Source: Macrothele yani (taxonomy: Eukaryota > Arthropoda > Arachnida > Araneae > Macrothelidae). From it: a DNA stretch of 64,000 nt. The notes under the pieces were generated by a model that saw only the letters and a program-made list of their open reading frames with translations, had not been told where the DNA came from and ran no database searches. Of the stretch, positions 36,404 through 44,967 are shown piece by piece. Each line of letters begins with the position of its first letter. Position 1 is the stretch's first letter. Location: contig CM077023.1 of assembly GCA_039090855.1 (NCBI GenBank), positions 79,955,127-80,019,126 of the forward strand. Reading direction: 5' to 3'. Made by a program: the position numbers and the translations under genes.

Positions 36404-36498
36404 TGCATGACATGACAAGTTAGAGTGCATGACACGTGTGCATGACATGACAAGTTAGAGTGCATGACACGTGTGCATGACATGACAAGTTAGAGTGA
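36402..36498. repeat. 35-bp tandem repeat
   Basis: A 35-base unit (TGTGCATGACATGACAAGTT then AGAGTGCATGACACG) starts at 36402, 36437 and 36472. The first two copies are nearly identical and the third is partial. It abuts the right end of the hAT-like MITE. Confidence 0.9.
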
Positions 36499-36499
36499 A

Positions 36500-39100
36500 G
36501 ATGTGTCATACAATTAGATTGAGCTGCGAACAATTATCCTTTGCCCTCAGAACAGCAAGAAAAAGTGATCTTTCTTTGAAAGGTGTTCCAGAAGTTGCTG
36601 AATAACGAATTCTATGGTTAATGAGTGAGTAAAAATAATTATTCATATAAGCTTGCTATAGTGTTACTCATATTACTCAAGGAATAGCATGGAACCATTT
36701 GATTTGTCAGTTGTTCCAAAAAGTGAAACTCCGAGATATCAGCGCTTCTCGTTACTAAACACCATGACTCGACTTTTTCTTTAGCGTTACTGTACTCAAA
36801 GTGCTCTTTAGTAACGCCTGACCTTTAACGCGTAAAACCTTGCTAATCTTTAACTCACTCAGCTCATTGTGCATTCTATGTGCTCAGAGCGACATAAGCG
36901 CATTTGATCCTTTTTCATTTGAGCATTATACATTGCAAGATTACTTCACGGCTTCTGCTTGTATCAAATTTAAACAACATGCATTCCTGCCTCTGTTTAG
37001 GTAGCTAACTACTCTTTCTGAGCGGTATTCCCCATGTCGAAGCCTTAACGTCAATAGGAAATAAATTGTCGCTTAACTGGCTCCCAGATTCCGATAAATT
37101 TTCCTTCAGCAGGTTTAGAATTACTATTCAGCATGAGTCTACAGTACTGCTTCGAGGTATTTTGTAATAATCGGCAAGTATGGTTTGAAAAAGTTTCTCT
37201 AAACCGAATGAAACAATATTATTTTTTTCGAAATAAAGTTCTGTTGTAGTTTATCCACTTTTCTTATTTTTGACTTTTCTATATTATTTTTCTAGCTTAT
37301 GAAATTTTAAATTTACGCGCTGCCATCTCCGTAAAACTACTATACTTTCACAGTTAACTCCTAAGTAACGATCTATAATGAAATGTGGTTAGTGCAGTTG
37401 CATGTCACGTGAAACCGATACCTGAGTCTTTCTGCTGCATGTTCAAGGAATTTTCCAGAAAAACCGAGATGGTGCTGACAATGCCGTATTAATTTAAGGA
37501 TGCTGTGAAAAAGAAGTACTGATAATAGTAACGGCATATACCGGGATAAGAATATAATACTGTCTTTTTTAAAAGTATATAGGATACTTACTTTCTTGTA
37601 TTTCTTCTTATAGCAAATCCATTTTGCAATCTGTGAAACTTTTTCAGAAACCCTTGATTTCCTCGAGCAAGGTATACTGAAAATGTCATGGCTACAGTTA
37701 AAGTGGCTGTTATTCTAGTAAACATACGTACAACTGCACACATAACAAGTTCTATAATTTAATTCACTGCCATATGGTCTAGTTATACGCTACAGACCTT
37801 TGCTACGATTCCTGCTTTCCACCCCACTCCATGGATTTCATTAATAAAATAAAATGGCTGTTTAGTAGTGAAGTCACTCTCTCACAGTGCTGTTGAAGCT
37901 TATTTACAATAATTACCACTATTGCAACTCCATACCGTATACTTTACAAGTTGCTTACCCGTCGCACATAAAATGGTCTTTCAAATTATGGATTCAGAGT
38001 CCCAGATCTGACGTATCAACAAGTAGTTTGAAATGAAGCAACATGTAGTCGTATATTAAAATCAGATATAAATCCCAGTAACTCAGTACCTCACATACGA
38101 GGTGCGTTCAAGCAAGAATGCGTCTTAAATGTTTTGTTACAGAATTAATTATGGTAAAGGAATGAAACTCACGTTGCTTTTCAGCATAGTACCCTACAGG
38201 TTCTAGCATTTTTGCCATATTCTCTCTTGAGTAACGAAGTCTACAGCTGGCATTCTTAAGTGTTCAGCAAGCTGATAAATGGAGAAATTAGCTGACACAA
38301 GGTTCATCATCATTCACTGGGAACAAGCAGAAGTCACATCGTCTGGAAAGTATGGCGTAGTTTAGATAACCTCTTTTTTTTTTTTTTTTTTTTTCGGAAA
38401 AATATTGCATCTCGGCTGGAAGGAACATTGTCGTTTGTTCATGTCGAGATCTGCATTTATAATTTTATGCGCGCCAAGGCAACAGCTGATGACTACAATT
38501 TGATCCACTCTGAGTTTTACAATCCATGAGAAGTGCCTCTGTCCGAGTAGCTCCGGAATGATTACATCGTGATCTTGCTTTACGTGATTATTTCGCGCAT
38601 GACTGTCATCCTTCGCGAAACTTGTGCATCCCGCAGTGCACGTTTTTTAAGTTAGCTAGATCTTCAGTTCACATTCCCAAAATTCTCCGACGAATTTTAA
38701 CAGGAGTTTGTCCAATGCTACGTCAATATCGCAAAATCCGGGCCGTTTTTGATGGCCAAATGATACCATTTTTGTTAGTGAAATATGATTTCGCTAATGA
38801 TATGTACGTGTGCCTTCAGCTGCCATCTGCGAGAATGGTTCACATTTTATACGTAAACAGTGCTAGTAATACCCGTTTAAGTGTTTGTGTGAAAAAAGCT
38901 GTGGTTGCGCATAACTTCAATTCATCCCGTACGAAACGGGAGTATTATTTCCGAAGCACTAATCTGTAATTTAGCTGAACTCTGATCTATGTTAAATCTC
39001 CTGAGGTACTCTAAATATATGTGTTTAATCGTTAACCACGATTTCCCCAACGTGAATTTCATTTGCGTAAAATTGTCTGATCTCTTTTTTTACGCTTTCC
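36500..39100. other. Intergenic, no gene confirmed
   Basis: No recognised gene. TACGAGGTGCGTTCAAGCAA at 38098 resembles the terminal inverted repeats of some mariner elements, but I found no matching right end or transposase motif. A 115-codon plus-strand frame (38622-38969) has no domain I recognise. Confidence 0.5.
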
Positions 39101-39109
39101 AACCGTAGG

Positions 39110-40290
39110 TTGAAGAAGCATATATGCTCCAGCTTTGTCCGTCCGTCCGTCGGCACGATAACTCGCGTAAAAATGGTTCGATTTCGATGAAATTTTAGTA
39201 TGAGGTAGGGGACCACCTGGGGACGAACCCTATTGAAATAGACGAAATGGGGTCAAAGGTCACGGCATAGGAGCGGGATCCATTCCATTGCCTTTATGCG
39301 TCATAACGTGCGTAAATATGGTTCGATGTCGATGAAATTTTAGTATATTGCAGGGGACCACTTGGGAACGAACCCTACTGAAAATGGGTGAAGTGGGGTC
39401 AAAGGTCAGGACATAGGACCGAATGCATTCCATTCCCTTTATGCATCATAACGTGCGTAAAAATGGTTCGATTTCGATGAAATTTTATTATGTGGTAGAG
39501 GACCACCTGGGAGAGATCTTATGACGCCATAATCTCGCACTTGAGATGTTTGGCGCTCAGTCACGCCATCTGTCTCTTTACGTCATGCATTGTGTGTGGA
39601 TCCTATCAAAGTTTTATGACGTCACACTCTTGCGAGCAGATGGTCTCGATTCCCATCTGCCTCATTACGTCACGCGTTGTGTGCGTATGATCGTCTGCAC
39701 GATAACTCGCGTAAAAATCGTTCGATTTCGATGAAATTTTAGTATGTGGTAGGGAAATACCTGGGAAGGAACTCTATTGAAAGTGAACGAAATGGGGTCA
39801 AAGGTCAGGACATAGGAGCGGGATCCATTACACTGCTCTTATGCGTCATAACTAACGTAAGAAAGGTTCGATTTTGATTAAATTTTAGTATGTGGTAGGG
39901 GACCACCTGGGGACAAACCCTATTTAAAATGGGCGAAATGGGTTAAAAGGTCGGGACATAGGAGCGGAATCACTTCCGTCGCCATTATGCGTCATAACTT
40001 ACGTAAAAATGTTTCGATTTAGATCAAATGTTAGTATGTTGTAGGGACCTGCCTGGGAACAAATCCTATTGAAAATGGGCGAAATGGGGTCAAAGGTTAA
40101 GACACAGGAGCGGGATCTATTCCATAGCCCTTATGCATCATAACTAAGGTAAAATTGCTTCGATTGCGACAAAACTTTATCATGTTATTTCGGAGGTATA
40201 CTGAACCAGTTCTGTTGAATGTCATCGAAATGAGATCAAAGGTGAGGGCACAGGAGCGAGATTTATTCCACAGCCGTTATCCTCATAACT
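39110..40290. repeat. Diverged tandem array, about 145-bp unit, seven copies
   Basis: A unit marked by the core GGTTCGATTTCGATGAAATT recurs with core positions near 39173, 39318, 39473, 39717, 39863, 40009 and 40154. Most steps are 145-146 bases, with one of 155 and one of about 244. Each unit also carries a variant of GGACCACCTGGGGACGAACC, AATGGGGTCAAAGGTCAGGA and ATGCGTCATAACGTGCGTAA. The first unit begins after GTCCGTCCGTCCGTCGGCAC. Divergence rises to the right. The long step is explained by a separate two-copy repeat at 39519-39694. No open frame spans it. Confidence 0.9.
39519..39694. repeat. Two-copy 95-bp repeat within the 145-bp array, TGACGTCA-rich
   Basis: TTATGACGCCATAATCTCGC (39519) and TTATGACGTCACACTCTTGC (39614) open two related segments. 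Each continues with a CATCTG(T/C)CTC motif and (T/C)(T/A)TTACGTCA(T/C)GC(A/G)TTGTG. This gives one full TGACGTCA (39617-39624) and two TTACGTCA sites (39578-39585, 39665-39672), which are bZIP/CRE-like sites by sequence. It lies within the fourth spacing of the 145-bp array. Confidence 0.75.
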
Positions 40291-40554
40291 TAAGTAATGA
40301 TTTCTGGTATGTTGGAAAGCGTATCATAATCAATGCATTGCATGGTTTTCTAACTTGTTTAATTCTTTATTTAAGGCCATTCATCTTCCGCATTGGAAGT
40401 GTGAGAAGTCTTTGTTGCTGCAGAAAGTTGCATCGAATACCTCAGAAATGAACCATTTCATGAATTCATAATACTTTTTATTCTCATGGAGGACTTTTTA
40501 AGTACCCCTATGTTTGTCAGTTGGTTTGTTGCCTAGCGCGTTATTATATATATT

Positions 40555-40755
40555 GTTTGTTTGGGGGTTTGAAGACTACCGTGAGTAACTGGATGGGCTG
40601 CTCGTCCCAAATTTAGAGCCACTGGTTCCAGGGAACAGGGAAGGGAAAGAGCTCCAGTGCCGTAAGGCAAACACACCAGTCAAGTTTCACCCGGGATTCG
40701 AACCCGGACCAGTTCCGGACGAATGGTTAGAAAGTCCAGTGCGACTACGGGGCCT
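40555..40755 (-). repeat. tRNA-headed SINE, minus strand
   Basis: Minus-strand head ends at 40755 (CAGGCCCCGTAGTCGCACTG) and keeps a B box GGGTTCGAATCCCGGG. The body includes the AAATTTAGAGCC block and ACTACCGTGAGTAACTGGAT in antisense. Confidence 0.9.
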
Positions 40756-40850
40756 GCTCACGTTAATTTACAAATCATTTTTGTGTTACTAAAAACATTT
40801 GTCCACGTTCTAAGTTGCTTAATTTCCGCGTTTCATGAAATATGTACTTC

Positions 40851-40861
40851 AGAATCTGAAT
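40851..40861. repeat. SINE target-site duplication, left
   Basis: AGAATCTGAAT is repeated exactly at 41084-41094, flanking the SINE. Confidence 0.9.
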
Positions 40862-41083
40862 GCCGCCCCGGTGGCGCAGTGGTCTAAGCGATGGCCTCTG
40901 ATCATTCGTCCGAACGGGGTCCGGGTTCGAATCCCGGTGAGGCATGGATGTTGTATTTGTCTTACGGCACTGGCTCTCTCCCTTCCCTGGAACCAGTGAC
41001 CCTAAATTAGGGACGGGCGACTGCTTATAGCCCATTGAGTTGCTCACGGTGGTCGTTAAACCTCCAATCAAAAAAAAAAAAAA
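40862..41083 (+). repeat. tRNA-headed SINE, best-preserved copy
   Basis: The reference copy for the family in this window. It has head GCCGCCCCGGTGGCGCAGTG with A box GTGGCGCAGTGGTCTAAGCG, and B box GGGTTCGAATCCCGG about 45 bases later. The body includes TTTGTCTTACGGCACTGG, CCTGGAACCAGTGACCC, TAAATTAGGGACGGGCGAC, TGCTTATAGCCCATTGAG, TTGCTCACGGTGGTCGTTAA and an A tail. Perfect 11-base target duplications flank it, pointing to L1/RTE-like target-primed insertion. The long antisense frame here (40775-41296) is not a gene. Confidence 0.97.
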
Positions 41084-41094
41084 AGAATCTGAAT

Positions 41095-42130
41095 AACACA
41101 TCGATACAAAGCTCAGATTAATCTGCGAAGTTAGTTCCTCAGTATACAGAAGAAGAAATAATCTCGAGTTCATGAGCTTGGACTTTGAAAAAATGCCACA
41201 GGTCAAATAAATAAATAAAATATGGTCCTTCTGTTCCCAGTCGGGTAAAAAATACAGAAATCCTATTTCCGTTTGGCTGATTTTTCTATCTTGCATTTTC
41301 GAGACGTAAGGAACAAAAGTATTTCATCGCATTGACATTTCATCGCATTGACAATTAAAATGTCAAGATAAACAAATTGTGACTTTCAGTTAAACACATC
41401 TGATATATTCATTAACATTTGGTACTGCCATGAATACAAACTTCTGATAATTAAGTTATCAACGTGATTAATTTGTTGAGGCGGTACACTGTTTGTTCAA
41501 GTGAAAAGCCATAGTTTCTTGTCGTCATCGGTTTGACTCCACGACCGACGAACTGTCACCATCCAGGGTTACTGAATAATTACTTAAATGCAGGGATGAG
41601 CCGCGTACAGCGGCTAAGTCGACCCAGCAGCCACTGTTTCCCGTTACTAAAGCCTAAGGCGCTCATTTGGCCCAACCTCCGGAAGCAGAAGACCTAGATT
41701 GGAATCACTTGAAAACTCGCGAGATGCTCATGGCTAGATAAACCACAAAACAATTGAACTCAAGTTTATTCCAAAAGTTTTTTATGCGTTTTTTCCTATT
41801 TTCACATAAACTGGTGAAATATTGTTTGTAGTATTATAAAGAGTACATTCGGATAATTAAAACGTTTTACTAGGTACGCAAACTGTATTTTCTTGAAGTT
41901 TTGGTTTGCATGCACTTTCCCTTTTTCCCAAACTCGGAGTCGTGTAACGGTACAAGAAAACATTTGTTCGCAAACGAAAGGATTTATTATTCTTACCCAC
42001 TGCGTCAACTGAGGTTAATAAACATGAATTTTCCCAGTTCCAATTATATGTCTGCTACTTATCTTTCTTTAGGAAAAAAGATCATCAGCGGTCAACCATC
42101 ACAATACGCATGTCAGGACAGAAACTAAAG
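41095..42130. other. Intergenic, no gene seen
   Basis: No recognised gene. A short direct repeat of ATTTCATCGCATTGACA occurs at about 41321-41352. Confidence 0.55.
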
Positions 42131-42131
42131 G

Positions 42132-42475
42132 GCCGCCCCGGTGGCTCAGTGGTCTAAGCGTTTGCTTCTGATCCTTCGCCCAACGGAGGGGTCTGGGTTC
42201 GAATCCCGGGTAAGACATGGATGTCTGTGTTTGTCTTTCGGCACTGGCTCTCTCTGTTATTTGCAAATCTGACATACTGTATCACATGTTCGATCTGTGC
42301 TTTGATGAATTCAATGTATTGCATAATATTCGTACCCTGTTATGCACAATACTGTATTTGTCTGAATTCGAGATGTATGTGCTAACCAAGACCAATGTAT
42401 GAATTCAAGTTGTATGTGTTACCTGGGATCAATAAATAATTTAAAAAAACTCCAATAAAACAAACAAAAAACTAA
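42132..42475 (+). repeat. tRNA-headed SINE interrupted by LINE-like 3' sequence
   Basis: The first 120 bases match the family: head GCCGCCCCGGTGGCTCAGTG, B box GGGTTCGAATCCCGGG, and GGCACTGGCTCTCTC. From about 42257 to 42435 the sequence is unrelated, with two GAATTCAAGTTGTATGTG-like motifs, ending in GGATCAATAAATAATTT. Then AAACTCCAATAAAACAAAC resembles the normal SINE tail. The normal central block is missing, so this is an insertion with deletion or a chimeric SINE. Confidence 0.8.
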
Positions 42476-42737
42476 AGGTATTAATGCCAGTTGCTCATCT
42501 AATTAATCAGGGCAGAGACAGGATGTGTGCGTGAATGGGCCACACACACATTCTCCGGACCAGGTATTCCTCAAGAGAATCTTAAGCACGAATCCCTTAA
42601 GCCTCCTGCTAAGGGATGCAGCAAGAAGTTTACTACGTTTGCTTAGTCTGGTAACAAAAAATAAAGCTTCGAACTTGGCCAAATAGGATAAGAAAGACTT
42701 ATATCCACGATTCTAGTGAAAACATTAAACATTCCAC

Positions 42738-43184
42738 GCCTGCTCTAGTTGTTATAGTTTGCAAATTTTGAAATGGAAATATTATAATTAATAATTCTCA
42801 ATACACTGCTCAATGAAGGTCCCTCCAAGTTTCTTCACAACTTTCTGTCGCCTGCTCTAGTTGTTATAGTTTGCAAGTTTTGAAATGGGAATATCATCAT
42901 TAACAATTCTCAATAAACTGCTGAATGAAGGTCCCTCCAAGTCTCTTCACAACTTTCTGTCTTAAGCAATTCTCTTCCTGTCGCCCGAGGGTGATTTCGA
43001 ATTTTACTCACCCAAATCCCGCATGGTCTTCTGGGTCATTTCCTATCATTTGGCGTGTAGTCTAGTATTTATGTTTTCCAACGATGGTCAGATCTTCAAG
43101 GGATATGTCCAACCCATTTCCGTTTGAGGGTCTCTACTCTGATCATGATGCCAGCCACTGTTGTCATTTGCCCGATCCATGAGT
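42738..43184 (-). pseudogene. RTE-type LINE 3' end, minus strand, with duplicated terminus
   Basis: In minus orientation it keeps coding traces of the LINE C-terminus: GTTGGACATATCCC for a WVGHIP-like motif near 43100, and GTGAAGAGACTTGGAGGGAC for KRLGGT near 42930. The last 112 bases before the 3' end are present twice in tandem (about 42738-42849 and 42850-42960), differing at about a dozen positions. It abuts the SINE starting at 43187. Confidence 0.8.
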
Positions 43185-43186
43185 TA

Positions 43187-43365
43187 CCGCCAGGTGGCGC
43201 AGTGGTCTAAGCAACCATTAGTCCAAGAAGGGGGTTTAAATTCCAGTGAGGCATGGATTTTGTGTTTGTCTTACCTCACCGGGATTCAGTAACCCTAAAT
43301 TAGGAACGGATGACTGCTTATAGTCCATTGAGCTACTCGCGCTCGCCGTTAAACCCCAGAGAATC
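43187..43365 (+). repeat. tRNA-headed SINE, internally deleted
   Basis: Head CCGCCAGGTGGCGCAGTGGT has a strong A box. About 15 bases between the boxes are missing and the B box is weak (TTTAAATTCCAG). Body blocks CCCTAAATTAGGAACGG and GACTGCTTATAGTCCATTGA are clear. Confidence 0.9.
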
Positions 43366-43406
43366 CAGTAGTTCCTTTTCCTATCTTTGTTTGCAATGCA
43401 ATGATC

Positions 43407-43459
43407 AAGCGGGGAGTTATGCATGCTGGTGTACACCCAGCATGCATAACTCCCCGCTT
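43407..43459. repeat. Near-perfect 53-bp palindrome
   Basis: AAGCGGGGAGTTATGCATGC plus TGG (43407-43429) is exactly complementary to CCAGCATGCATAACTCCCCG plus CTT (43437-43459). The centre GTGTACAC is itself almost self-complementary. It begins about 40 bases after the SINE end. Confidence 0.95.
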
Positions 43460-44240
43460 CTGTGAGTTGTCAGCAACACCTATATGTCATTTTTGGGTCC
43501 TGTTAGGGCTACCTGATACCGCACTGTGCGTGGACTCTTTCCAAGGGTATTGAGCTCGCACGAGCACCACGAAAGCCTGCGCATCGTAACGATCGCAGGG
43601 CCCTATGACCAAGTGTTGCTCCAGTACTCCCAAGTTCTACTATTCATGAAAGCTCCAAGAAATCGACAGTGTAACATGAAAGTATATGCCATTTTTAGTT
43701 AAGTTCTCCATTTCTTTGATTCGTTAAGAACTGGTAATATACACTGATAGAATGCATTTCTTTTAACGTAATGGAAAATTGCTCTTGATCATTGCATTGT
43801 TTAAGTGCAAATATGACTATAAATCCTGTAAAAACTTCTGACACTTCGACAAAATGTACATTGCTTCTTCTCTTTGTTTCTATGGGTAGTACGTTGTTAA
43901 GAAATTGCATCTGAAGAAAAATCACTTAATAAGTTAATCTAACTAACCTTAGACATTCCTATTTCTGGTGTGAAAAATACTTCTTCATCAATTGCTGTCC
44001 ACGATCTCAGACCGACATATGTAAAATTATGAGAAGTTGATTGTATTTTATTCGTTCTTGTTATTGACGACGACGAAGAATTAAACAAAATATAAAAGAC
44101 AATAATACTTTCCGATCATATTTCTTCTCATAACACATTTCCCTAATGCAAATTTACAAATTTAATATAAGATATATTCAACAATGAAAAATTTGCTTTC
44201 AAAAAACAATTGTAACTGCTCATTTTAACGCTTTGTGTGA

Positions 44241-44455
44241 CCGCCCCAGTGGCAAAGTGGTTCGAAGCATTAGCGTCTAATCCCTCGTCCGACATGGTCT
44301 GGGTTCGAATCGCGGGTGAGGCGTGAATGGTGTGTTTGTCTTACTTCACTGCTTCTTTCTTTTCCTTGGAGCCAGTGACCCTAAATTAGGGACAGCCGAT
44401 TGCTTGTAGCCTATTGTGTTGCCCACGGTGCTCTTAAACAGCCCAAACAAAAATC
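44241..44455 (+). repeat. tRNA-headed SINE, host of the TRIM insertion
   Basis: Head CCGCCCCAGTGGCAAAGTGG, B box GGGTTCGAATCGCGGG, body CCCTAAATTAGGGACAGC and a diverged GCCCACGGTGCTCTTAAAC. Its A-rich tail ends in AAATC, the sequence duplicated by the neighbouring LTR element, so that element landed in or just after this tail. Confidence 0.9.
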
Positions 44456-44635
44456 TATAACGAAGTAAATTTCTCCGTCATTTTTGGTCTACGCCGGGAT
44501 TCGAACCCGGATCCCCTCATTCCGGAATAAGTCACTCTACCAATTGAGCTACGCGGACGTTTTATTCTAATTCCTATCTGCCTTTATGTCGTGTGCGTCC
44601 TTCTGGCAGGTACGTCACATCTCCTGGCACGTTAC
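44456..44635 (-). repeat. 3' LTR of the TRIM-like element
   Basis: 180 bases. It differs from the other LTR at three sites, two of them in the tRNA-like module. This copy keeps the better A box (GCTCAATTGG) and a canonical B box (GGTTCGAATCC). Confidence 0.9.
44486..44558 (-). ncRNA. tRNA-like sequence in the 3' LTR
   Basis: 73 bases on the minus strand. The acceptor arms are GTCCGCG and CGTAGAC (one mismatch, one wobble). D arm GCTC/GAGT surrounds AATTGGTA. The T arm is CCGGG-TTCGAAT-CCCGG, perfect. A box TAGCTCAATTGG and B box GGTTCGAATCC are canonical internal pol III promoters. The anticodon arm is off: CTTAT pairs with ATGAG around a six-base loop TCCGGA, so no seven-base anticodon loop forms and I assign no amino acid. 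No T-run terminator follows at once, so a transcript would run on into flanking DNA. Confidence 0.75.
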
Positions 44636-44652
44636 ATCATCTCCCCCTTATT
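44636..44652 (-). other. Polypurine tract of the TRIM-like element
   Basis: On the minus strand AATAAGGGGGAGATGAT directly precedes the 3' LTR. In LTR elements such a tract primes plus-strand DNA synthesis. Confidence 0.75.
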
Positions 44653-44769
44653 TTTTTTTGTTTTTTTCGAAGTGCTGGAGAAGGGATTCTTTTTTGATTT
44701 TTCCTATCTCGCGGTGTGGAAAGAACATCACACCAATGTGAGATTTTGAACGGTCGGGTCATCCGGATA

Positions 44770-44781
44770 GTTCGGGCGCCA
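44770..44781 (-). other. Primer binding site, tRNA-Lys type
   Basis: TGGCGCCCGAAC on the minus strand is complementary to the 3' end, with CCA, of tRNA-Lys as used by many LTR elements. The match stops after 12 bases. One base separates it from the 5' LTR. Confidence 0.8.
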
Positions 44782-44782
44782 T

Positions 44783-44962
44783 TATAACGAAGTAAATTTC
44801 TCCGTCATTTTTGGTCTACGCCGGGATTCAAACCCGGATCCCCTCATTCCGGAATAAGTCACTCTACTAATTGAGCTACGCGGACGTTTTATTCTGATTC
44901 CTATCTGCCTTTATGTCGTGTGCGTCCTTCTGGCAGGTACGTCACATCTCCTGGCACGTTAC
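44783..44962 (-). repeat. 5' LTR of the TRIM-like element
   Basis: Direct repeat of 44456-44635 at an offset of exactly 327 bases. It is followed on the minus strand by the primer binding site. Confidence 0.9.
44813..44885 (-). ncRNA. tRNA-like sequence in the 5' LTR
   Basis: Second copy of the tRNA-like module. It has AATTAG in place of AATTGG in the D loop and a TTTGAAT T loop, which weakens both pol III boxes compared with the 3' LTR copy. Confidence 0.7.
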
Positions 44963-44967
44963 AAATC

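Larger units (their letters stand above)
44456..44962 (-). mobile_element. TRIM-like miniature LTR retrotransposon with a tRNA-like module in its LTRs
   Basis: On the minus strand the order is LTR (44962-44783), PBS (44781-44770), 134-base spacer and PPT region, LTR (44635-44456). The LTRs are 180 bases, same length, with three differences. Each starts GTAACG and ends CGTTATA, giving a short inverted terminus. AAATC at 44451-44455 is repeated at 44963-44967, a 5-base target duplication. The PBS TGGCGCCCGAAC matches the 3' end of tRNA-Lys and lies one base inside the LTR. The PPT AATAAGGGGGAGATGAT abuts the other LTR. There is no coding capacity, so reverse transcriptase and integrase must come from elsewhere. 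Total length of 507 bases fits the TRIM size class. The near-identity of the LTRs indicates recent insertion. Confidence 0.85.

Noticed and set aside
38622..38969. 115-codon plus-strand open frame
   Set aside because: No domain recognised and no splice or promoter context. A database search would be needed before calling it a gene.
40775..41296. 173-codon minus-strand open frame
   Set aside because: It is the antisense of the well-preserved SINE plus flanks. Similar peptides (ending in LRPLRHRG) come from the other SINE copies at 24.0, 28.3, 33.0, 52.1 and 59.2 kb, so it is not a gene.
44486..44558. Functional nuclear tRNA gene
   Set aside because: The sequence sits in a direct terminal repeat, has a six-base anticodon loop and no T-run terminator, so it is better called tRNA-like.
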